From Fidelibacterota bacterium (GTDB taxonomy: Bacteria; Fidelibacterota; UBA8477), in assembly GCA_021734045.1 (NCBI GenBank), contig JAIPJR010000069.1, forward strand, positions 1 to 13,229: a stretch of 13,229 nt of DNA, read 5' to 3'. Positions 7,901 to 13,229 of the stretch are shown piece after piece (position 1 is the first letter of the stretch; each line of letters begins with the position of its first letter). A program made the translations under genes and the position numbers. The notes under the pieces were generated by a model. The model saw only the letters and a list, made by a program, of their open reading frames with translations, was not told the origin of the DNA and made no database searches.

Positions 7901-10078
7901 CTATTTTGCCAGCAACATTTTCTTCGATTTTATCCAACCGTTAGACTTCAAAACATAAAAATAGACCCCGCTGGCTAATTCCGAACCATCGAAACGAATC
8001 ACATGGTTACCCTGTGTCTGGTATCTATCGACCAATTGAATCATCTCCCGGCCAGTGATGTCACACACGTGTAAGTCAACATGCCCTGAAACAGGCAACA
8101 TGTAACGTATGGTGGTGGCTGGATTGAAAGGATTGGGGAAATTTTGGTCTAAACGCATTTCAGTGGGTGTGACCGGTTCTTCCTGCTCCACGGCTAGTTG
8201 TACGCCTCCCGGTTGGTACACCGATAATCCGCCACCGACCGTACCAATCCACATATTTCCCTGATTGTCAGAGGTCAGGGCATGGACAAAATTGTGGGTC
8301 AACCCGGAGTTATCTGTACTGAATCGTGTCCAAACAGCGCCATCAAACCGCACCAGCCCGCCGGAAATCACCGACCCCAGGGTACCGAACCACATATTAC
8401 CAGCTATATCCGAATCAATGGCATAAACCTGGTTGGCGGGTAGGCCGGAATTGGCCCAGGTGTACACAGCCCAGGTAAACTGATCAAAGGCCGCCAGACC
8501 GTACGTGGTACCGATCCAGATGCTGCCATCGCCATTTGTATAGAGGCTTAAAATATGATTTCCCGGCAGGTCAGAATTGTCCGTGTTATAATGAATCCAG
8601 GTTTCTCCATTATATTCAGCAACACCGTTATCATACGTGCCGACCCATACGGTACCCGATTCGTCAATCTCTAATGCGGTAATGTAATTCGCGGGAAGGT
8701 TTGAATGGGTCGTATCAAAAATCATCCAATCCAATCCATCGTACATCGCCAGTCCGGCGCTTTTGGTCCCCACCCAGATACGATTTTGTTCATCGACCAC
8801 GAGGCTTTGGATGTCATTGCCCGGAATGTCGGAGTTGGTCGTATCATAGACCGTCCAGGTCGTCCCGTCAAAAGCTGCCAGGCCGGATTGATACGTACCA
8901 ACCCAGAGGGTTTGATTCTGATCCACAGCCAGGGACAGTATATAGTTACCCGGCAAGTCGGAATTGGTTGAGTCATAAATTGTGGATTCAGTGCCGTGGA
9001 AAACGGCTAAACCATTACGGGTGCCCGCCCAAACACGGTCATTCTGAGAATCTTGGGCAAGCGCATATACCCGGTCATCCGGTAGCTGACGCACGGATGG
9101 CGGGAGATATTGGGTTCCTGACACGCCATCAAACTGCACCAAACCGTTATATGTACTCAGCCAAATGTTGTCGTGGGAGTCTGCTGCCAGAAGGTTGAAA
9201 AAATACAGCGACCCCTGGTTATTTAATTCAATTGTTTCCCATGAGAATCCATCAAATCGGCGTAATTGAAAAAAGGAACATATCCACACTGTCCCAGAGT
9301 TGTCGATTGTAAGATCTTGTACCTCATCTAAGTCCGACTCGAGAGGCAAATGGACTATCCAGGTTTGATTCACATGTTCGAGTACTTGGTTTGACCACTG
9401 TTGGGTTACCCAGAGTTCATTCTCCGGCGATACGGTAATGGATGTAATCTTCTCATCATTAAGTGGGGAATTGATCGTGTCAAACACCGTCCAGATGCTA
9501 TTCGTCAATTTGCCAATTTGCCCTTCAGTAGTTCCGACCCATATATCACCGACACTATCAACTGCCACAGCTGTGATATTATTTGAGGGAATATTTGAGT
9601 TCGTGGTGTCGAATATGGTCCAGTTACCATTCATGTATCTGAATAATCCCCGCAGACCTGTACCTATCCAAAGTTCATCTCCGTTAACGACCATACAGCG
9701 AGGATAGGGCTGGATTCCATCACTTGTATCGGGCAGGGGATAAACCGTCCATTCCTCCTCATGAAATGACACGAAATTATTTCCGGCAATCATCCACAAC
9801 ACATTTGCCGCATCCACATAGATTTTTTCCACATAGTTGCCCGGGATGTCAGAATTTTCCGTCGTGTAGTTTTGCCAGTTCTCCCCATCGAACCGGATCA
9901 ATCCGTTGTCGAAGCTACTCGTCCATTTGTTACCATTGGTATCAACGGCCAATGTCCAAAATTCACCTGTTAATCCCCGGTTGCGGGAGTCAAAATTGAC
10001 CCACTCACCCGACTGGGCGAATAGACTGCTGACACTGATCACCAAAAGATGAACAGCAACCCGAAAACTCATTTTCAT
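7901..10078 (-). CDS. Secreted double beta-propeller protein with T9SS type A tail
   Basis: 725 residues from the ATG at 10078. An in-frame ATG at 10144 would put 22 extra residues before a clear signal peptide (MKMSFRVAVHLLVISVSSLF, cleavage near residues 20-22). Residues about 40-626 hold 14 repeats of about 43 residues with an aliphatic-W-x-G-T anchor, GLxxFDGxxW and a DTTNSxIPGN loop: the 'two-component regulator propeller' repeat (Pfam PF07494 type). Fourteen blades imply two seven-bladed propellers. The last 83 residues form a T9SS type A sorting tail, starting LDQNFPNPFNP and ending KSKKMLLAK, which directs export across the outer membrane and release or anchoring at the surface. There is no membrane helix, Y_Y_Y domain or histidine kinase after the propellers, so it is a stand-alone extracellular propeller, ligand unknown. 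No clear ribosome binding site; a candidate promoter lies at 10142-10170. Confidence 0.88.
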   Translation of the reverse strand: MKMSFRVAVHLLVISVSSLFAQSGEWVNFDSRNRGLTGEFWTLAVDTNGNKWTSSFDNGLIRFDGENWQNYTTENSDIPGNYVEKIYVDAANVLWMIAGNNFVSFHEEEWTVYPLPDTSDGIQPYPRCMVVNGDELWIGTGLRGLFRYMNGNWTIFDTTNSNIPSNNITAVAVDSVGDIWVGTTEGQIGKLTNSIWTVFDTINSPLNDEKITSITVSPENELWVTQQWSNQVLEHVNQTWIVHLPLESDLDEVQDLTIDNSGTVWICSFFQLRRFDGFSWETIELNNQGSLYFFNLLAADSHDNIWLSTYNGLVQFDGVSGTQYLPPSVRQLPDDRVYALAQDSQNDRVWAGTRNGLAVFHGTESTIYDSTNSDLPGNYILSLAVDQNQTLWVGTYQSGLAAFDGTTWTVYDTTNSDIPGNDIQSLVVDEQNRIWVGTKSAGLAMYDGLDWMIFDTTHSNLPANYITALEIDESGTVWVGTYDNGVAEYNGETWIHYNTDNSDLPGNHILSLYTNGDGSIWIGTTYGLAAFDQFTWAVYTWANSGLPANQVYAIDSDIAGNMWFGTLGSVISGGLVRFDGAVWTRFSTDNSGLTHNFVHALTSDNQGNMWIGTVGGGLSVYQPGGVQLAVEQEEPVTPTEMRLDQNFPNPFNPATTIRYMLPVSGHVDLHVCDITGREMIQLVDRYQTQGNHVIRFDGSELASGVYFYVLKSNGWIKSKKMLLAK
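8249..9925 (-). repeat. Fourteen propeller repeats, period about 43 codons
   Basis: The anchor Trp codons of the first and last units fall at 9923-9925 (residue 52) and 8249-8251 (residue 610): 13 intervals averaging 42.9 residues, or 129 bases. The left part as drawn here (units 8-14, about 8250-9050) is GC-rich, with 57-58% in two sampled lines, and its units are closely similar. The right part (units 1-7) is AT-richer, 37-47% in five sampled lines, and more diverged. This suggests recent amplification or conversion in the C-terminal propeller. Confidence 0.75.
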
Positions 10079-10125
10079 GGTATTATCCCATTTTTCGTTC
10101 AGACTTACAACACATGAAGGTAAGG

Positions 10126-10138
10126 ACCCTGGCAGGGT
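10126..10138. promoter_or_regulatory. Palindrome between candidate promoter and propeller gene
   Basis: ACCCTGGCAGGGT has perfect six-base arms around one central base. It sits about 48 bases upstream of the propeller gene's ATG and within a few bases of the transcription start expected from the candidate promoter, a usual place for an operator. It could also fold as a very tight hairpin, or be chance. Confidence 0.25.
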
Positions 10139-10141
10139 TAT

Positions 10142-10170
10142 CAAATATCACAGATTTAAAAAGATTACAA
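10142..10170 (-). promoter_or_regulatory. Candidate FCB-type promoter for the propeller gene
   Basis: On the minus strand TTG (10170-10168) is followed after 18 bases by GATATTTG (10149-10142). This is one base off the Bacteroidota-type -7 element TAnnTTTG at about the usual spacing from the -33 TTG. It would start transcription near 10135, giving a leader of nearly 60 bases. AT-rich sequence makes chance matches likely. Confidence 0.25.
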
Positions 10171-10214
10171 CGAAATCAGTCTAAGGCAGAATGTGGCAAA
10201 CGATGGCACAGCCC

Positions 10215-10409
10215 TCAGAACAGCAGCAACATCTCACGCAGGGTCTTGGCCGCCAGAACAGCAGATATCCCGGCTGGATCATACTGCGGCGCTAGTTCCA
10301 GGACATCACAACCCACCAGATTGATGTCATTCTTGATTGCGCTAAAAATTGAAAAAATCTCGTGGGGCGATCCACCGGCAGGTTCGGGTGTACCGGTGCC
10401 GGGGAAACC
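10215..10409 (-). pseudogene. Agmatinase/arginase-family C-terminal remnant
   Basis: The minus strand reads GFPGTGTPEPAGGSPHEIFS at the start of a 64-codon open stretch, then IKNDINLVGCDVLELAPQYD and PAGISAVLAAKTLREMLLLF, ending at TGA (10215-10217). This is the unmistakable end of a ureohydrolase (agmatinase, SpeB-like): the PGTGTPEPGG metal-site loop, the VGxDVxExxPxYD strand and the final helix. The first three quarters, with the metal-binding His and DxD residues, are missing, so it cannot be active. It begins directly behind the TGA of the upstream exported-protein gene and in the same frame. GC is about 57% in the line counted, higher than in the genes to its right, which suggests that it is older native DNA cut by an insertion, deletion or replacement. 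Confidence 0.82.
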
Positions 10410-11537
10410 TCAATCTAAAACCCGGCGAAATGTTTTCAGTGTCATTAGCGCTGATTTGAACTGGTCCGGTTCGGGAGGATGCAGGAGTGAAAATACAGCG
10501 TTGTACTGCTCCGCTGGATTTTGACGGGATTGAAGCGTGAAATAATATTCACCGCCCATCCAACAGGGTCGCGTTTTATAGTGCGCTGAAATAATTTGCC
10601 AGCGTTCCAATTTCAAGCCAGCCCGCAGCCGCTGTTCCCTTTCCTGTGAAGATTCACGATACAGCTCTTCGGGTAGATTTAGTGCCTGCCGGATGACTGA
10701 ATGGAAATCCTCGGTTACCACTTGGTGGTCCCCCGCCACGACCCACTGATACAAACTATCCCGTTGTGGTTGTGTTTGCATCCGAACGATCTTGCGGGGT
10801 TCCGGCACGGGAAAACTTAGCGGGTTGTAGACATAAGGAACATGGAAACCGGCCGGGAAATAGTAAGCACCCAAATCCATTGATCTATCCATTTGTTTCC
10901 AGAAATCCGGACTGCCCTCTAAAACCTGATATTGAAACTCAAAGCCACCGTTTTTCGCAGCAAAAGCTAAAATGAGCGTAAACCGACGCTTTTGCTTCTC
11001 CCAGGGCCAGCCATGATATTCACTATTGAACATGATAATCGCCGGCAGGGTGTCATGAACTGGGCGAATATAAATTAATGCTTGATCGTTTTTCCCTGGC
11101 GGAGGCAAAATGGATTTTCTTAAATAGTCTTGTGGTGACGTCCTTATGGTGGTTTTTTTAATCGGGCTGGTGGGCGAGACACCTTGCCAAAAATAGCAAT
11201 GGTTGGGCATATTTATCAGATCTGCCTGTTGCCACGCAATATGCTGCTCAGAACTAATTGATATAAGTTCCTCTGCAATTTGCCGTGTAAAGCCCGCATC
11301 GAAATACATGCCGGTGAGGATATAATTTGAATGAAGACCATGCCTTTGATTGAACGGTTGCCAAACTGGCTTGACCAGGGTCGCGAGAACAGAATCACTT
11401 TTTGTAACTTTCCCGGTTGAATCACAACCGGCGTACGCACCGCTTGGCCAAACGGATAAAACGCCCAAGAGAAAAAGGAGATAAGCGTGGTTCCGTCCTC
11501 GCCAGATCATCATTGTGCGGTGTGATGGCCTATTCAT
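10410..11537 (-). CDS. Exported protein, second of a paralogous tandem pair
   Basis: 375 residues, family not recognised. A hydrophobic helix (about 19-31) followed by SGAYAGC makes a signal peptide, cleaved after AYA; Cys38 could be lipidated, but Tyr at -3 is a poor lipobox. The mature part is homologous to the product of the gene just upstream: W59QPFN, LTG (74-76), DTLPAI (162-167), KRR (183-185), QYQV (202-205), RDSLYQW (259-265), LQS (335-337) and EQYNAVFS (343-350) all have counterparts in order. Composition is rich in beta-strand and aromatic residues, so a periplasmic or surface beta protein is plausible. The ATG overlaps the upstream stop by eight bases, with AGGTGG three bases before it, implying translational coupling. 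Its own TGA abuts the agmatinase remnant, so the C-terminus could have been reset by that junction, although the last residues still align with the sister protein. Confidence 0.75.
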   Translation of the reverse strand: MNRPSHRTMMIWRGRNHAYLLFLLGVLSVWPSGAYAGCDSTGKVTKSDSVLATLVKPVWQPFNQRHGLHSNYILTGMYFDAGFTRQIAEELISISSEQHIAWQQADLINMPNHCYFWQGVSPTSPIKKTTIRTSPQDYLRKSILPPPGKNDQALIYIRPVHDTLPAIIMFNSEYHGWPWEKQKRRFTLILAFAAKNGGFEFQYQVLEGSPDFWKQMDRSMDLGAYYFPAGFHVPYVYNPLSFPVPEPRKIVRMQTQPQRDSLYQWVVAGDHQVVTEDFHSVIRQALNLPEELYRESSQEREQRLRAGLKLERWQIISAHYKTRPCWMGGEYYFTLQSRQNPAEQYNAVFSLLHPPEPDQFKSALMTLKTFRRVLD

Positions 11538-12630
11538 GATCCACCTGCTTTAGAGAATCCAGGATCATGGGGACACCCTCAAATACGCCCTTTCGATAGT
11601 GTTGATCATAATATCGAATTGAAAACCTGGCGTTATATTGCTCCTCACGATTTTCCTTCGATTGAAGTACAAATTTGTAAAAATAAAACAGAGCCCACGG
11701 ACGCATAGTTACCTCAGCCTTTACAACAACCCACTTTTCCGGATGTAGAGTATTCACCAGAAATTGATGGTGCTTTTCTGGATTGAGTGAATCCCAGTTC
11801 TCAGGGAAAGGCAAATCAATTCGGGGACCTAATGCGATGTTATCATAAGTCTTGAGCCTATGGGGGCCAGATATAATCCATTGAAAAAGACTGTCCCGCA
11901 GGGATTGTGACAGAATGTCAAAAGTCCGCTGAATTCTGATGCGCTGGTTGTGGGAACTCTGACTTGGATTAACATCCTGCTTAAACCACAGCCCGTATGG
12001 AAAACTAATCTGGTGTTTGATCTGCCTGTCCTTCAACGGATTGGGTGTTAATACCACAACCTGATATTGACAGGATGTTCGATCTCCGTCACGAAATAAT
12101 GCCAAAATAAGTACATAATCGCGGCGTTTGAATAACCTGAACCCAGGGTTGTATTTTCCTTTGAATATGACAATCGCCGGGAGTGTATCATTGAGTGGTT
12201 TCACGTAACTCAATGCCAGGTCATCCGGCTCCGATTGGGACACCATCCCGGATAGCAACTTCAGCGGTTGGTCGGCTTCCACCGTATGCCAGTGATCCCC
12301 CCTGGGAATAAACGGCTTAAAAAAGGTCCCGGCATATTTCTTCAATAAATCTACCGGGTACCACACAAGCCGTCCGGAATCATTCTGCGCGAAAATGTCC
12401 TCCCCTATGGCGTTGATAAAATCGGTATCATGGTAGTTGCCTGTTAGCATGGTATCGCTAAACAGATGGTACTTGTGATTAAAAGATTGCCAGGTGGATG
12501 AGAAGATGGCCTGAGGTTGAATTCCAACCGATGCTTGCCCCGTTTCAATTGGCGTTAATGGCGATTGAGCCATGCATGTGGACAGACCGAAAAGCAAGAT
12601 AAGCCCGATTTTCTGAGATGGATGTTCCAT
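11530..12630 (-). CDS. Exported protein, first of a paralogous tandem pair
   Basis: 366 residues, family not recognised. Signal peptide: KIGLILLFGLSTCMAQ, cleaved near residues 21-22. The mature protein shares with its downstream neighbour W47QSFN, LTG (62-64), DTLPAI (148-153), KRR (168-170), QYQV (188-191), RDSLFQW (245-251), RP (310-311), LQS (322-324) and EQYNARFS (330-337). The regions between (for example 95-130 and 205-235) differ strongly in sequence and length, so the duplication looks old. No catalytic motif, membrane helix or T9SS tail is visible, pointing to a periplasmic or outer-membrane-associated role. A good ribosome binding site, AAGGA, lies six bases before the ATG. The preceding cysteine-rich gene ends 29 bases upstream and is probably in the same transcript. 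Confidence 0.78.
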   Translation of the reverse strand: MEHPSQKIGLILLFGLSTCMAQSPLTPIETGQASVGIQPQAIFSSTWQSFNHKYHLFSDTMLTGNYHDTDFINAIGEDIFAQNDSGRLVWYPVDLLKKYAGTFFKPFIPRGDHWHTVEADQPLKLLSGMVSQSEPDDLALSYVKPLNDTLPAIVIFKGKYNPGFRLFKRRDYVLILALFRDGDRTSCQYQVVVLTPNPLKDRQIKHQISFPYGLWFKQDVNPSQSSHNQRIRIQRTFDILSQSLRDSLFQWIISGPHRLKTYDNIALGPRIDLPFPENWDSLNPEKHHQFLVNTLHPEKWVVVKAEVTMRPWALFYFYKFVLQSKENREEQYNARFSIRYYDQHYRKGVFEGVPMILDSLKQVDHE

Positions 12631-12636
12631 TATTTA

Positions 12637-12641
12637 TCCTT
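12637..12641 (-). promoter_or_regulatory. Shine-Dalgarno site of the first paralogue
   Basis: AAGGA on the minus strand, six bases from the ATG at 12630. It is one of the better-placed sites in a window where most genes lack one, and it fixes the start of this gene. Confidence 0.6.
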
Positions 12642-12659
12642 AGCGATAATCATTGTTTT

Positions 12660-13229
12660 TTACGGACAATATTGATTGATATGGTTCTGAGTAGCTTGAA
12701 TAGCATTATTTGCTCGATCTAACTCCAATTGATAGTAATCTCTAAGACTCCCTAACTGGGGCTTAATATTGAGACAATTAAAACTTGGCTCGTCTTCAGG
12801 AATACAATCAAGCATTCGAGCAATTCGATTTCTGATATCTATCAACTGCCCAATGTCTGCTTCTGATTTGCAGCAGATCACGATTTCATTGAGTTCATTT
12901 CTGATTTCAGGTGTCATTTCAACACCTCCTGCATCGCCGCAATAGGCTTCATAATCACCCCAAACGGGTACTCCACTACTTCCAATTAATTGCCAAGCCG
13001 GGTTGTTTTGCCACCAGGCACACAAGACATCACGGCCAAGCCTGTTTTCAATGGTTGAATGCAAACAAACTCGCTCTGGGTCGGAATATGCATCCCCTCC
13101 CAGTTCTGACTCGACATGCCTTGAGTCATAACCTTCACCAAAATTATTTATACAAGAAAATATATCAAAGATATAATCATCATATTGCTCTCTTTCCTGA
13201 TCAATTTCAGACTGATCGCAGTTCTGATC
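12660..13229 (-). CDS. Cysteine-rich protein of unknown function, N-terminus outside window
   Basis: The frame ending at 12660 is open to the window edge, giving 189 visible residues; the TTG at 13064 is inside the gene rather than its start. I do not recognise the family. The visible part is acidic (DQSEIDQEREQYDDYIFD) and contains ten cysteines, including a CC pair and a penultimate Cys, an even number that suggests disulfides in an exported protein. A Trp-rich patch (AWWQNNPAW) and a C-terminal helix (LELDRANNAIQATQNHINQY) follow. There is no sorting tail. GC is low (35-40% in lines counted). It precedes the paralogous exported pair by 29 bases on the same strand, so it is likely co-expressed with them. 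A secreted or surface protein is the best guess; its main domain may lie beyond the window. Confidence 0.65.
   Translation of the reverse strand, partial: DQNCDQSEIDQEREQYDDYIFDIFSCINNFGEGYDSRHVESELGGDAYSDPERVCLHSTIENRLGRDVLCAWWQNNPAWQLIGSSGVPVWGDYEAYCGDAGGVEMTPEIRNELNEIVICCKSEADIGQLIDIRNRIARMLDCIPEDEPSFNCLNIKPQLGSLRDYYQLELDRANNAIQATQNHINQYCP

Noticed and set aside
8701-9198. Plus-strand open frame of 165 codons opposite the propeller repeats
   Set aside because: It exists because the repeated propeller sequence keeps the opposite frames open; low-complexity translation without a family.
8249-9925. CRISPR-like spacing of repeats
   Set aside because: The 129-base periodicity is continuous coding sequence for protein repeats, without identical short repeats and unique spacers.
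10079-10144. ATG at 10144 as start of the propeller protein
   Set aside because: It would place 22 residues before a standard signal peptide that itself begins with Met at 10078.
10410-10520. C-terminus of the second paralogue as a chimeric agmatinase piece
   Set aside because: The last dozen residues (MTLKTFRRVLD) still align with the sister protein's MILDSLKQVDHE, so the end is probably native; only the VLD overlap at the junction is suspicious.
10114-10524. Plus-strand open frame of 136 codons over the agmatinase remnant
   Set aside because: The minus strand here has the clear ureohydrolase C-terminal motifs; the plus frame spans two unrelated minus-strand coding parts.

Overview
The window looks like chromosomal DNA from a bacterium of the Fibrobacterota-Chlorobiota-Bacteroidota (FCB) superphylum. 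The best evidence is a secreted protein ending in a type IX secretion (T9SS) type A sorting tail of the 'QNFPNPFNP...' form. That form is common in Calditrichota, Ignavibacteria, Marinimicrobia, KSB1 and relatives. A second, truncated T9SS tail and the scarcity of strong Shine-Dalgarno sites agree with this. No species can be named. I saw no tRNA, rRNA, CRISPR array, transposase or integrase.

Region 1 (1-6248, plus strand, mostly about 50-57% GC in lines counted by hand) is a surface-polysaccharide cassette. It holds the end of a FemAB/BioF2-like GNAT-fold transferase, a structured 211-base gap, a multi-spanning GT-C (GT39/ArnT-like) glycosyltransferase, a Wzx-type MOP-superfamily flippase, a GT-B glycosyltransferase and a family 2 GT-A glycosyltransferase. 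The last four are packed with overlaps or an 8-base gap and look like one transcription unit. It ends in a strong hairpin terminator that contains the last stop codon. The likely joint task is assembly of a lipid-linked glycan by the GT2 and GT4-like enzymes, its export by the flippase, and its further decoration by the GT-C enzyme. This is inferred from families and order only.

Region 2 (6249-13229, minus strand, generally lower and uneven GC, about 28-58% by line) is a mosaic. From right to left it holds a cysteine-rich protein cut by the window edge; two tandem, overlapping, homologous exported proteins of a family I do not recognise; the C-terminal 64 codons of an agmatinase/arginase-family gene with its front missing; a secreted protein with 14 propeller repeats (two seven-bladed propellers) and a T9SS tail; a PIG-V-like integral membrane mannosyltransferase; and an 88-codon remnant of another T9SS cargo protein.

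The most notable points are the two unannotated gene remnants, each lying directly behind an intact same-strand gene; the unrecognised paralogous exported pair with its cysteine-rich upstream neighbour; the exact 14-blade count of a sensor-type propeller that lacks any kinase part; and the hairpin-rich gap at 892-1102.
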